This document shows positions 1 to 7,718 of a stretch of 45,813 bases of DNA, in pieces. Where the stretch lies: the NCBI GenBank assembly GCA_028821395.1, contig JAPPGP010000052.1, forward strand, positions 1 to 45,813, given 5' to 3'. The stretch is from Defluviicoccus sp. Lineage in GTDB: Bacteria > Pseudomonadota > Alphaproteobacteria > MPNO01. Positions within the stretch are counted from its first letter, which is position 1. Every line of letters starts with the position of its first letter. Below the pieces are notes generated by a model. The model saw nothing but the letters and a program-made list of their open reading frames with translations. It was not told where the DNA came from and searched no databases. Made by a program: the position numbers and the translations under genes.

Positions 1-1
1 G

Positions 2-289
2 ACGTTCCTGGTTCATTTCTTCGGCACCGGCCTGGCCGACGACCGCTATGTGGTCGAGCGGTTCAAGGCCCGCGCGGACGGCGACATCGTTCCCGCCCCG
101 GCCGAGGCGCTGGCGGCGAAGGGCCGGCGCAAGGTCAGGCGCACCACGGTCACGCTGAAGGCCGTGAAGGAGCTTCGGCCCGCCACCACCGAGATCATCA
201 TCTGCACCGGCCTCAAGACCCGCGGCGGCTGGCAATTGTGGGGTTCGATCGCGGCCGGCCTTCTCTGCGACCGCAAGCAGAAGGGCTGA
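2..289 (+). CDS. C-terminal fragment, unknown protein
   Basis: An open frame enters from the left edge and ends with TGA at 287-289, giving at least 95 residues. The visible part has a hydrophobic start (TFLVHFFGTG), a basic middle (AKGRRKVRRTT) and a tail with GLKTRGGWQLWG and CDRKQKG. I do not recognise the family. An internal ATG at 50 could give a 79-residue product, but the frame looks equally protein-like upstream of it, so a 5'-truncated gene is more likely. It reads in the same direction as the zinc-ribbon gene 85 bp downstream, and the two may be co-transcribed cargo of the element. Confidence 0.45.
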   Translation, partial: TFLVHFFGTGLADDRYVVERFKARADGDIVPAPAEALAAKGRRKVRRTTVTLKAVKELRPATTEIIICTGLKTRGGWQLWGSIAAGLLCDRKQKG

Positions 290-374
290 CGCCCCCCTTC
301 CGGGACGTCCTGCCGGCTCCGTGCTGGCGGGGCGTCCTCCCGTCCATTTCCGGATCGGCAGGGAGGAGGCCGTC

Positions 375-980
375 ATGGCTTGCTGCGACATCGCCAGGAA
401 GCGCCGGCGTAATCTGGAACGCTTCCACCAACGCTCCGCGGAGCGCCGCGCGGCCGGCCTCTGCCTCAAGTGCGGCAAGGCCGAGCCCGCGCCCGAGCGG
501 ACGCTCTGCGAACCGTGCCTGGAGAAGCGCCGCGCCGCCGACCGCGCCCGCACCGCCCGGCTTCGGGCTGAGGGCAAGCCCCGGCGCGATCCGGAGCGGA
601 CCCGCGAATACGAGCGCGAGCGCAGCCGCCAGCAGCACGCCGAGCGCCGGGCCGCCGGCATCTGCACGAAATGCGGCAAGGCCCAGGCGTCTCCGGATCG
701 CACGCTTTGCGAGCCGTGCGCCGAGGTGCGTCGCGCGCACGATCGCGCCCGCCACGCCAAGGCGAAGGCCGAGGACTGCGGCGACGCCGCGATGCCCTCC
801 GCGCGGGTCACCGCCGGATCGGTCGCCGGCACGCTCGCGGCGGGCCGCGATGTCGTGCCCCGGATCACCGCTCGGCCGGCCTTGCCGCCGGGATCGTCCG
901 GATCGGCGAGCCGCGCCCGGCCTTCGTCCTCAAGCGCATTCGCGCCGATATTGCGCTCCGGCAGGTTCGTGCCCGCATAG
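375..980 (+). CDS. Zinc-ribbon repeat protein, 3' end replaced
   Basis: The ATG at 375 follows a good ribosome binding site (ggaggag at 362-368); upstream in-frame GTG starts lack one. Residues 1-135 are highly basic and contain two copies of a unit reading RRAAG-C-x-KCGKA, eight or nine residues, then LCEPC-x-E: four CxxC pairs, as expected for two zinc ribbons separated by Arg-rich helices. Proteins of this type in alphaproteobacterial mobile elements usually carry more repeats; here the pattern stops near codon 132 (about nt 770). The remaining 70 codons are Ala/Ser/Arg/Pro-rich and are simply the antisense of traN. So the native gene is truncated and the tail is a read-through artefact. 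Nucleic-acid binding is plausible; no function is known to me. Confidence 0.6.
   Translation: MACCDIARKRRRNLERFHQRSAERRAAGLCLKCGKAEPAPERTLCEPCLEKRRAADRARTARLRAEGKPRRDPERTREYERERSRQQHAERRAAGICTKCGKAQASPDRTLCEPCAEVRRAHDRARHAKAKAEDCGDAAMPSARVTAGSVAGTLAAGRDVVPRITARPALPPGSSGSASRARPSSSSAFAPILRSGRFVPA
764..778. other. Novel joint: traN 3' cut / zinc-ribbon gene 3' cut
   Basis: Two genes pointing toward each other both lose family resemblance at the same point. On the minus strand traN is recognisable down to GIAASPQ (codon ending at 776), then reads as the antisense of the zinc-ribbon gene. On the plus strand the zinc-ribbon gene is recognisable up to HAKAKA (about 769), then reads as antisense of traN. 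There is no intergenic DNA between them. This is the expected footprint of a deletion or inversion joint, or of an assembly chimera. Confidence 0.6.
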
Positions 981-1225
981 CCCGGAACCTCCGCCGCGTT
1001 CGACGATTCCCGCGCGACCGCGCGCGCCGCCGCATTGCCCGCGTTGCCGAGGGCGCGCGCCGCCGCCTTCGGTTCCTCCGCGTTCGCCGCCATCCCGGAG
1101 ACGACCCACAGCATCAGGCAGACCAGCAGGAACATCGCGGTCCAGGTCAGCAGCCGCACGACCCGCGTCCCGCGGTCCAGCGCGATCTCCACGCGATCGC
1201 GGCGAAGATCGGATTGTTCCGTCAC
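776..1225 (-). pseudogene. TraN mating-pair stabilisation protein, 5' fragment
   Basis: GTG at 1225-1223 overlaps the trbC stop (GTGA), so translation is probably coupled. The product starts with a charged segment, a membrane/signal segment (about residues 25-47, LLTWTAMFLLVCLML), then NAGNAAARA, VPGYAGTNLPER, ADPDDPGGKAGRAVI and PATDPAVTRAEGIAASPQ, a series of motifs I know from the N-terminus of TraN proteins in alphaproteobacterial type-F elements. TraN is normally a large cysteine-rich outer-membrane adhesin of 600 residues or more. Here the recognisable part is about 150 codons; the frame stays open to the left edge only because it lies antisense to other genes. The cysteine-rich adhesin body is gone, so the gene is almost certainly non-functional. 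Confidence 0.7.
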
Positions 1226-1950
1226 GGCTGTCGTTCCTTTCTCAGGCGTTCGAGCTGACGCCGGGCGACATCGCGCCCGACGGCACCCTCGTCCGCGATC
1301 GCCTCAAGCGCTGCGATAAGACCGATGTTCCCGGCGATGCGGTCGTGGGGCGGGGCCGCGTCGTCCGCGCAGCCCCGGCTCCGGCACGGCGGCACGCCGC
1401 CCGGCACGACCACCACGGCCGGCACCCGCTCGACGCCGAACAGGCGGAACAGGCGCGGGTCGATGGCGACACCGGCCTCCGCGCCGCCGAGGCGCTCCCG
1501 GATCCGGTTCGCGGTTGCGGGCAGGCCGCCAACGCCGACGCCGCGCAGCACCAGCGGCGAGCCTGTCCTTGCGGCATCGCGCGCCCATTGCCGCCAGCTC
1601 TCGGCAGGGGCGGACAGGCTGGTGAAGATCAGGACTTCCGCCGTGCCGTCGCGTCCGGCCGCCCCTGCCACTATCCCGGTCGCGTGCCGCTCGGCCGGGA
1701 GAGGCGCAGCCGATCCCGGAACCGTCTGCCGCGCGGCCTCGCCGGCGCGTTCCAGCGCACGGTCGAGAATCGAACGGGTCCACGCGCCGAGATCGTCGTC
1801 CCCGGCCTTGCGCAACACCTCCGCCGCGAGATCGCGCGCGGCGGCTTCCGGCGACATGGTTTCCTGCGCCGATGCGGGCCGGCAGCACCCCGCGAGACAG
1901 AACGCGGCGGCCAGGAGAAGGACGGTTCGGAACGGTGGATACGGGGTCAT
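1222..1950 (-). CDS. TrbC-like pilus assembly protein (type F)
   Basis: A 242-residue exported protein. Residues 9-28 form a signal peptide; LAGC at 19-22 could serve as a lipobox, or signal peptidase may cut after ASA at 26-28. The body has a thioredoxin-like beta strand (AEVLIFTSLSAPAESW), a second strand (GSPLVLRGVGVGG) and the conserved segment around VAIDPRLFRLFGVERVPAVVV, which is characteristic of the TrbC family. TrbC acts in the periplasm in assembly of the F-type conjugative pilus, together with TraW. It lies 10 bp after traU and overlaps traN by GTGA, the F-plasmid order traW-traU-trbC-traN. The gene itself looks intact. Confidence 0.85.
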   Translation of the reverse strand: MTPYPPFRTVLLLAAAFCLAGCCRPASAQETMSPEAAARDLAAEVLRKAGDDDLGAWTRSILDRALERAGEAARQTVPGSAAPLPAERHATGIVAGAAGRDGTAEVLIFTSLSAPAESWRQWARDAARTGSPLVLRGVGVGGLPATANRIRERLGGAEAGVAIDPRLFRLFGVERVPAVVVVPGGVPPCRSRGCADDAAPPHDRIAGNIGLIAALEAIADEGAVGRDVARRQLERLRKERQP

Positions 1951-1960
1951 CTCAGATGTC

Positions 1961-2962
1961 TCACAGGAGGCAGCAGGTGCGCTTGCGGAACAGCAGGTAG
2001 CCGAAGTTCTCGCCCGCCACCGGCACCTCGCGCAGCGTCTCCCAGAGCACCGACGACCGCCCGGTCGGGTTGCAGCCGGTCATGGGCGAGGTCGCCGGCA
2101 CCGGCTCGGTCATCTGCCAGCGGTATTGCGACTTCCGCATGATCGGCATCGGGTAGCGCTGGCAGAGCGCGGCCGATCCCGAGGTCCCCCAGGCAATCCC
2201 GGCGCGGTGCAGCCGGTAGACCAGGCGCTGCGCCGCGAGCAGCGAGGCCTGCACCCCGCCCACATGCGCGGCCACGTTGCCGGTCAGCGGATACATCCCG
2301 CCCTGGCAGCCGGCGCACCAGAACAGCGGATCGAGCGGCAGGCCGGCCGAGGCCGCCGCGCAGTCGGCCGCGCACGCCGCCTGCGCCGGCAGATTGGCGA
2401 ACAGCGCCGCTTCCGGGTTCAGCAGGAACGACAGCTCGTCGTCGAGCCAGGCCGGGTCGAGCTCCGAGGTCCAGGCGATGTCGAGCCCGCCGCCCTCGAG
2501 GCAGCCGAGGTCGAGCAGCACCCCGATCCAGCTCAGCAGCGGATACATGTAGTAGTGGGCGTGCCAGACGGACCCCTTCGCGCCGTCACCGCCCGAGGAG
2601 CCGGTGCGGCCCCTCGCGGCATGGAGACCGGGGTCGATGGTGAGGCCGCCCAGGTTGGGGAAGCACCAGGGCGTGCGGGTCACATCCATCAGCCGCGCGG
2701 GCTCCCAGACCCCGAGCGAGAGGCCGATGCGCGGAATCGGCGAGCCGCAGAGGCAGATCGGCGAGGACGGGTTGGGCGTGTCGGGCGCGCCCGAGGCGCT
2801 GCCGATCCGGATCGGGCCGATCGTGATCGGAAAGAGGCACTCCCAGCAGACGTCCGAGATCGGGTTGACGAACCGCCCGGTGCAGGACTGCGCCGAGGCC
2901 GGGGCGGCCCAGAGCGCCGCCGCCAGGGAAAGTGCCGCCAGCGGGAGCAGGCGCCGGATCAT
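1961..2962 (-). CDS. TraU conjugal transfer protein
   Basis: A 333-residue periplasmic protein with a clear Sec signal peptide (residues 1-24, cleavage after ASA). The mature part is rich in cysteine, as is typical of TraU: SCTGRFVNPISDVCWECLFPI near the N-terminus, ICLCGSPIPRIG, FWCAGCQGGMYP, and a C-terminal GYLLFRKRTCC. TraU is needed for DNA transfer in type-F systems and is the marker gene used to recognise them. The ATG overlaps the ssb stop (ATGA), so translation of ssb and traU is probably coupled. Length and domain content are normal; no frameshift is seen. Confidence 0.93.
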   Translation of the reverse strand: MIRRLLPLAALSLAAALWAAPASAQSCTGRFVNPISDVCWECLFPITIGPIRIGSASGAPDTPNPSSPICLCGSPIPRIGLSLGVWEPARLMDVTRTPWCFPNLGGLTIDPGLHAARGRTGSSGGDGAKGSVWHAHYYMYPLLSWIGVLLDLGCLEGGGLDIAWTSELDPAWLDDELSFLLNPEAALFANLPAQAACAADCAAASAGLPLDPLFWCAGCQGGMYPLTGNVAAHVGGVQASLLAAQRLVYRLHRAGIAWGTSGSAALCQRYPMPIMRKSQYRWQMTEPVPATSPMTGCNPTGRSSVLWETLREVPVAGENFGYLLFRKRTCCLL

Positions 2963-3321
2963 CCCGCCGCTTCCCCGCGCCGCTCCGACAGCACGTTGAC
3001 GACGCCCTGCCGGCCCGCGACGACGATTTCGGTGACATTCCGGGCGACATCCTCCCGATCGCGGTATTCGCGCGTCGCAATCCGGCCTTCGACCAGCACC
3101 CGGTCACCCTTGCGCAGCATCTTCCCGACGGCCTCGACGGCGGGGCCGTAGACGACCACCCGGTGCCATTCGGTGGCCTCTGCGGGATTGCCCTCGCGGT
3201 CCTTCCACCGCTCGGTGGTGGCCATGGTGAAGGACGCCGCCTTCTCGCCGTTCGCGAGATCGCGGAGCTCGGGATCGCGCCCGGCATGGCCGACCAGGGT
3301 CGCGCGGTTCATGTTCAGCAT
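2959..3321 (-). CDS. Single-stranded DNA-binding protein in tra block
   Basis: A 120-residue OB-fold SSB: NRATLVGHAGRDPELR, ASFTMATTERWKD, EWHRVVVYGPAVEAVGKML and KGDRVLVEGRI are the standard SSB segments. An alternative start at MNRAT (3312) would suit the family better. The C-terminus ends in GRQGVVNVLSERRGEAAG: there is no long disordered linker and no acidic tip (DDDIPF-like) that chromosomal SSBs use to recruit partners. It sits between traW and traU, 3 bp after the traW stop and overlapping the traU start. Element-borne SSBs of this kind probably coat transferred single strands in the recipient; that role is inferred. Confidence 0.9.
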   Translation of the reverse strand: MLNMNRATLVGHAGRDPELRDLANGEKAASFTMATTERWKDREGNPAEATEWHRVVVYGPAVEAVGKMLRKGDRVLVEGRIATREYRDREDVARNVTEIVVAGRQGVVNVLSERRGEAAG

Positions 3322-3324
3322 CGT

Positions 3325-3936
3325 TCAATCCTTCCCTTCCGTGTTGGCGCTGTCCCGGTCCCCGGAACCGGGGTCTCGATCCTCAATCGGGACTTCGGTG
3401 ATCCGCAGCCTCGTTCCGGCTTGCGCGACCAGGCTCGGTGTCGCCGCGATCCCGAAACGCGCCGCGAGGCGTCCGCCCTGGTCGAAGAAGAAGGCCCGGC
3501 CGTGCCGCCGCATCAATTTGAGCGGCCGGCCGGCGAGCAGCACGATCTTCCCCGGCCTCGCGTGTGCCAGCGCCCAGGCGATTTCGGCCTCGCGCCTGCC
3601 GTCGACGAACAGCAGGTCGCGGGCGAGCGTCATGCGCTCCAGCGGGTTCACGCGGGTTCCGGCCGCCGCGATCAGCACGCCGCCGGGCGTGCGGATCTCC
3701 CGCGCGACCGTGATGGCGGGATCGAACAGGCGGCTGCGTTCCTCCGTGGCGGGCGCGATGCCCGGCACGGGATCCGGCTCTTCGAGCCTCCGCCGCGCGC
3801 GCTCGCGGGCCTCGTCCTCCAGCCGCGCGAGAGCGCCGGAGCTTTCCATCTCGATGAGCCGCGCCTCGATCTGCGCCAGCAGGTCCGGCTCCGCCACAGG
3901 CCAGGTCGCGCCGCGCACGCCGAGGTCCTTCGCCAA
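3325..3936 (-). pseudogene. TraW conjugal transfer protein, signal peptide lost
   Basis: The product matches TraW from its mature N-terminus: KDLGVRGATWPVAEPDLL, IEARL, RTPGGVLIAAAGTRVNPL, then LLFVDGRREAE, GKIVLLAGRPL and FDQGGRLAARFGIAATPSLV. TraW is a periplasmic pilus-assembly protein and must be exported. Here the only in-frame start near the mature end is TTG at 3936 (or none); before it the frame reads APPALA, which looks like the last residues of a signal peptide, then charged residues and a TAG stop. A GTG at 3968 with a preceding GAGGGGG lies out of frame. So the hydrophobic signal core has been removed by a deletion or frameshift. The rest of the gene is intact. Confidence 0.75.
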
Positions 3937-4131
3937 TGCCGGCGGCGCAACACCTGATCGCTCTTCACGCCCCCTCGTCTACCCGGCGCGCAACCGTTCC
4001 CCAAGCGCCAACGAGTTAGCGAAAGCGCCACTGTTCCGTCGTGCCGGATATGCGGTGCGGCAACGGCTTCGGACTCTACAATCACCGCGGAGTAGTCGTC
4101 AGTCCTGGTGACAGGCACAACAGGTCGTGGG

Positions 4132-5895
4132 TCAATTTACCGAACGTCGCGGTCGTGTGGCCCGTGGCCGGCGTTTCAGGCCAAGATATCTTGACTCCTG
4201 ATTTGCATCTCTCGTCCTCTGCGTTGTGGGCAGGTGGTTGCGGGCGGCAAGCACCGCAAGCCGATCCAAGACGCCGACGATGGGTCGGTTCTCGATGTTT
4301 CGACGGGCTGCCGGACAAAGCATTCGACGAACCAGAGCCTCGGACAGCCCGATCTTGGGTAGGCCGCAATTGGTCTTGAGGCGATAGAGCGTTGCAAGGG
4401 CGGCGCCGGGTTGTTCTTCTTCGCGGGCGGCCCTGACCTGCTTGGCAGTGAAGCGGGCACGGCCTTCCGCGACCTCACCGAGAGCCGCAGCTATTTCGGT
4501 GCACGAGAAATTGTCGAACTCGAAGGAGCGCTTCCAGATGCGGATGTATTCGGGTCGGGTGACGTATCGTCGATTTGTGTGAATCGACTTCATCTTCTTG
4601 CCCGCGTTCTTCAGCCGGTGGGCGTAGTTCTCGTTGTCGAGGATAAGGAAGGCGAACGTCTGATGGTGATGCAGATAGTCGATCAGGCGCATGATCGCCC
4701 GGAAGCGATCTTCCCTCTTGCCGCCGGTCGCAACATCAACGCCGCCGAGCACGACGATTTCGATGCCGAGTACACCGGGATGCGATCCAAAATAGTCTTC
4801 GAAAATCTGCTTGACGGCAGTTTCCTCGCTTTGTCCTTCGACGATCAACGAAAGCCGGGGCTGCGGATTGACGCCGAAGCGGTTGGCGACGAACTCGAGG
4901 TGGCGTCGAACGTCGCGACGAGCTTCCAACTCTGGGACATGATTCACCACCGTTCCGGTGACTTCGTTGGGATGCGGCAGGTCCCGGCCGTACAGGTCGA
5001 TGTGAAGTAGACGGAGCATGTGGGCTCCGGCGCGGAGGGATTCCGCCCGAAGCGCGTCGTTCTTCAGCTTCCGGCGTTCTCTGACGGAAACAAACTGGGT
5101 CAGCGGGTACCAGTGCCTGATCGGGTCGCAATGCGCTTGGGCGGTCGCCAAGCCTTCGTAGGCGTGGCGGAGTTTCTCAGGCGTAAGCCGGTAGAGCCGC
5201 TTCGTCTTCCCGGGATCCCAGTGTTGGGATTCGTCGTCCCAGTCCCATTCGCGAGCATTGATGACGACCCACTGGTCAGAGGAGCTGCCCTTACGAACCT
5301 GCTGGGTGCGCATGTCACTCTGCGTCTGGGGGTAGTAGCGGTTCGAGATGTGCTGGCAGAGCAGTGCCACAGCCGGACGGTACTGGTGATCGCGCAAGCT
5401 TGCGGCGAGGTCTCGCGTACGGCTCAGCCAGCGGGTGCCCGCTGCCAGCCAGTCGACCGGTTCATCCGGGTCGAGATCGAGAAAGGAGTCGAGCTGAAGT
5501 TCGAGTGTGACCGCAGATAGAACCGAATCCAGGTGATAGATCTGAAAGATGGAATAGTAGCCCTCTTGGGTCCGGTCGGTGTGCGTCGGGACGGCGTGTA
5601 CCTGCGGGACCGCAGTTGTATCGCGCGCCCATCTCTTGCTGAACCAGTTAGTGCTCCCAGCCGGCGGGATGCGGAATTGCCTTGTCGCTTTTCGCGGTGT
5701 CTTGACCCGAAACACCGGGGCGAATAGGCCGAGGCGCTCAAGTCGAATGAGGCGTTCTCGACTAATCGCAAGGTTGCAGTCGGAACAGAATCTTACGAAG
5801 CGGTCCGTACCGAGAAGCGGGCAAGCGAAAACCGCGCCGGTTTCGACGATGGCGCGACCGGCGTGAAGCGGTACGGTCAGCAAGTCTGCCGTCAT
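4132..5895 (-). CDS. Standalone TOPRIM-domain protein, element cargo
   Basis: A 587-residue protein with a good ribosome binding site (gggaggg before the ATG at 5895). Residues 348-425 resemble an OLD/topoisomerase-primase (TOPRIM) fold: the first strand LSLIVEGQSEE brings acidic E353 and E357, a second strand is EIVVLGGVD, and the metal motif is LILDNEN (D420, E422). EFDNFSCTEIAAAL after it resembles the tail of OLD-family TOPRIM domains. The N-terminal 60 residues contain a CxxC pair (FCSDC) followed by SRERLIRLERLGLF, a possible zinc-stabilised helix-turn-helix. There is no ATPase domain. GC is lower than in the neighbours, suggesting separate acquisition. It stands alone between broken tra genes and the integrase, a typical defence-cargo position. 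The function is unknown; nuclease or nicking activity is an inference. Confidence 0.6.
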   Translation of the reverse strand: MTADLLTVPLHAGRAIVETGAVFACPLLGTDRFVRFCSDCNLAISRERLIRLERLGLFAPVFRVKTPRKATRQFRIPPAGSTNWFSKRWARDTTAVPQVHAVPTHTDRTQEGYYSIFQIYHLDSVLSAVTLELQLDSFLDLDPDEPVDWLAAGTRWLSRTRDLAASLRDHQYRPAVALLCQHISNRYYPQTQSDMRTQQVRKGSSSDQWVVINAREWDWDDESQHWDPGKTKRLYRLTPEKLRHAYEGLATAQAHCDPIRHWYPLTQFVSVRERRKLKNDALRAESLRAGAHMLRLLHIDLYGRDLPHPNEVTGTVVNHVPELEARRDVRRHLEFVANRFGVNPQPRLSLIVEGQSEETAVKQIFEDYFGSHPGVLGIEIVVLGGVDVATGGKREDRFRAIMRLIDYLHHHQTFAFLILDNENYAHRLKNAGKKMKSIHTNRRYVTRPEYIRIWKRSFEFDNFSCTEIAAALGEVAEGRARFTAKQVRAAREEEQPGAALATLYRLKTNCGLPKIGLSEALVRRMLCPAARRNIENRPIVGVLDRLAVLAARNHLPTTQRTRDANQESRYLGLKRRPRATRPRRSVN

Positions 5896-6091
5896 TTGAG
5901 TTCCCTCCCGGAACCGAGATGGCCTCCGCTGCGGATAAGCAGCCCGCCGCCGTCAGACTCGCGGCGGTCGTTGCGGCGCGCTGCTTACCCACAGCTACCA
6001 ACCGAAGCCAGAGCTCCTACACCACGTGTTGGGACCCGACCACCAGCGCCGGCGTCCCGATCGAGCAGCGGACAGGTCATGACGACTAAAT

Positions 6092-6365
6092 GATGAGCCT
6101 GTGGCGCGGTGCAACGGCGTGAACGCCAACCTGCTCTTCCCTGGCGGCACGGTACGGCAAGAGAGATGCCGGAGGTGGGGCGGCGGGCCGGTGCCGATGG
6201 TTATCGAGCCGACCGGACCGCCGGCGGAGCCGCCGGATAGCGCTACGGGCGCCGGGCCGGCGGCGGCGCGGATGGACATCGCGCGGTCGGACGGTTCGAG
6301 GATTATCGTCGACCTTGAGATGAAGAGCTCGGCGCTGGACCCGGTCCTGTCGCTCCCGGCCCGGC
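6092..6365 (+). pseudogene. IS66-family TnpA (OrfA) remnant
   Basis: The plus frame from about 6092 reads PVARCNGVNANLLF, the classic end of the helix-turn-helix of IS66 accessory protein TnpA (consensus VARRxGVNANLLFxWRR), then VPMVIEPTG, a Pro/Ala linker, and RMDIARSDGSRIIVD with a final LDPVLSL, matching the C-terminal strand-helix unit of the same family. The expected N-terminal part of the helix-turn-helix is absent upstream and no TnpB or TnpC follows. The TWRR segment is replaced by PGGT. This is a decayed fragment. It occupies most of the gap between the TOPRIM gene and the integrase; 5896-6091 holds nothing else I recognise. Confidence 0.6.
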
Positions 6366-6378
6366 GACGATCCCGTGC

Positions 6379-7560
6379 CTATGAAGGCAGTGGCGGCGCC
6401 TCCGCAGCATCGCCGGTTACGAAGTCCGCCCAGGCCTGCATCAGGACACGGCGCTTCTCTATCAGGTCGGAGCGTGCATAGGCCTGCTCGACCGACGAGC
6501 CCACCGCGTGCGCGAGAGACAGCTCCATGACGGCATGCGGTGCCGAGGTGCATTCGGCGGCCCAGTCTCGGAACGCCGAGCGAAATCCATGCACGGTCGA
6601 ACGCTCGGCAAGGCCGTTCTTTCGCAGCACCTGTGTCAGCGTCATGTCGCTCATCGGGTGCCCTCGCTTCACCGACGAAGGGAAGATCAGCCCCGACCCG
6701 TCGCGGAGAACGCGAGCCTGCTCCAGCGATTCCACCGCCGCGCCGGACAGGGGCACGCGATGTTCGACGCCGGCCTTCATGCGTGAGCCGGGGATGCGCC
6801 ACTCGCCCGCGTCCTCGTCGATTTCATCCCACGTCGCGCCCCGCGCCTCGCCGGACCGTGCAGCCGTCAACACGAGAAACCGCAGACACAGCTTGCTTGC
6901 CAGGGACGCCCTGGAGGCCTCCACGGTCGCGAGCGCCGCCGACACTTCCCGATAGGGCATCGCGCGAAGGTGCGCCTTGAGGCGCGGCATGGTCGGCAGC
7001 GCGCCGTCCAAAGCGTCGCCGGCCGCGTTGCCGGTGCAATAATCGTGTGCTTCGCACCATCGGAGTACCGAGCGAATTCGCTGCCGGACGCGCCGAGCCG
7101 TTTCCTGTCGAACGCCCCAGATCGGCTCGAGGATCGCCAATACATCGCTGCGGCGAATCTGATCGACCTTCATGTCGCCGATGGTGGGGAAGGCGTGACG
7201 TTCCAACGATTGCCACCAAACCGTTATGTGCTTCCCGTTGCGCCAACGTGGCAGGTTGGCGTCGTAGACCCGTCGCGCCGCTTCGCGGAAGGTGGGCACA
7301 TTGCTTCGACGGCGTTCGGCCACGGGGTCGCGCCCTGCCCTGACAAAAGCCTTGTTGGCGAGGGCGAGCGCGCGAGCTTCGGCCAATCCGGTCGCCGGAT
7401 ATCCCCCTAAACCCAGTTCGCGGCGGCGCCCGCCTATCACCATTCGCTGAATCCAGGATCGGGAACCGCTCGAGGTCACATTCAGATAGAGCCCGTTCCC
7501 GTCGCCGTGCATGCCCGGCTTGGTGATCGCCTTCACCTTCGCACTGGTCAGTCTGGGCAT
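6379..7560 (-). CDS. Tyrosine-type site-specific integrase
   Basis: A 393-residue integrase starting at ATG 7560 ([12 protein letters not shown]); an upstream in-frame start would run into the tRNA gene and is rejected. Residues 1-90 form the Arm-DNA-binding domain ([31 protein letters not shown]), followed by a core-binding domain and the catalytic domain. The catalytic residues are present: Arg in [18 protein letters not shown] (HxxR), and [16 protein letters not shown] with the His and nucleophile Tyr. The gene looks intact. It reads away from tRNA-Ala, whose 3' end lies 139 bp upstream, the usual arrangement for integrases that target tRNA genes. It probably catalysed insertion of the element to its left. 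Confidence 0.93.
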   Translation of the reverse strand: MPRLTSAKVKAITKPGMHGDGNGLYLNVTSSGSRSWIQRMVIGGRRRELGLGGYPATGLAEARALALANKAFVRAGRDPVAERRRSNVPTFREAARRVYDANLPRWRNGKHITVWWQSLERHAFPTIGDMKVDQIRRSDVLAILEPIWGVRQETARRVRQRIRSVLRWCEAHDYCTGNAAGDALDGALPTMPRLKAHLRAMPYREVSAALATVEASRASLASKLCLRFLVLTAARSGEARGATWDEIDEDAGEWRIPGSRMKAGVEHRVPLSGAAVESLEQARVLRDGSGLIFPSSVKRGHPMSDMTLTQVLRKNGLAERSTVHGFRSAFRDWAAECTSAPHAVMELSLAHAVGSSVEQAYARSDLIEKRRVLMQAWADFVTGDAAEAPPLPS

Positions 7561-7564
7561 TTTC

Positions 7565-7597
7565 TTCCCACCATTTTCCCGCCACTCATGGTGGGAA
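7565..7597. promoter_or_regulatory. 10-bp inverted repeat upstream of integrase
   Basis: TTCCCACCAT at 7565-7574 and ATGGTGGGAA at 7588-7597 are perfect inverted repeats with a 13-bp spacer. The left arm lies 5 bp before the integrase ATG (7560), so the pair covers the likely leader or promoter. It could be an operator, an Arm-type integrase site or an excisionase site. Confidence 0.5.
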
Positions 7598-7638
7598 TAT
7601 ACCGGAATCGGTCGGAACGAGCAAGAGCGTGAAAATGG

Positions 7639-7665
7639 AAAAACCCCCGGATTTCCGGGGGTTTT
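7639..7665 (-). terminator. Rho-independent terminator after tRNA-Ala
   Basis: On the minus strand an 8-bp GC-rich stem (ACCCCCGG/CCGGGGGT at 7643-7650 and 7655-7662) with a four-base loop is followed by a run of T. It lies 34 bp beyond the tRNA 3' end and would stop tRNA transcription before the integrase. The plus strand also shows a short T run, so it may work both ways. Confidence 0.75.
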
Positions 7666-7698
7666 GAGGACTTTACTGGAACTGTTCGGCTTGAAGGA

Positions 7699-7718
7699 TG
7701 GTGGAGCCGAGGGGAGTC
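7699..7718. other. Putative attachment site (tRNA 3' end)
   Basis: The 3' part of tRNA-Ala, including the encoded CCA, borders the integrase-carrying side. Integrases of this family usually recombine at the tRNA 3' end, so a direct repeat of this segment should mark the far end of the element outside the window. The core length cannot be set from one copy. Confidence 0.4.

Larger units (their letters stand above)
1..7698. mobile_element. Degenerate integrative conjugative element, right end
   Basis: The stretch from the left edge to the 3' end of tRNA-Ala carries a tyrosine integrase next to the tRNA, a five-gene type-F mating-pair block (traW-ssb-traU-trbC-traN), a zinc-ribbon gene, a TOPRIM cargo gene and an IS66 remnant. 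Beyond the tRNA the genes are ordinary housekeeping genes. The conjugation block is broken at both ends (traW N-terminus, traN C-terminus) and no relaxase, coupling protein or TraC ATPase is visible, so this part cannot support transfer alone. The other end and the second attachment site would lie left of position 1. That it is one element rather than several nested insertions is inferred. Confidence 0.65.

Noticed and set aside
238..3151. Long plus-strand open frames across the tra block
   Set aside because: Arg/Pro-rich shadow translations antisense to traU, trbC and traN, which have clear homology.
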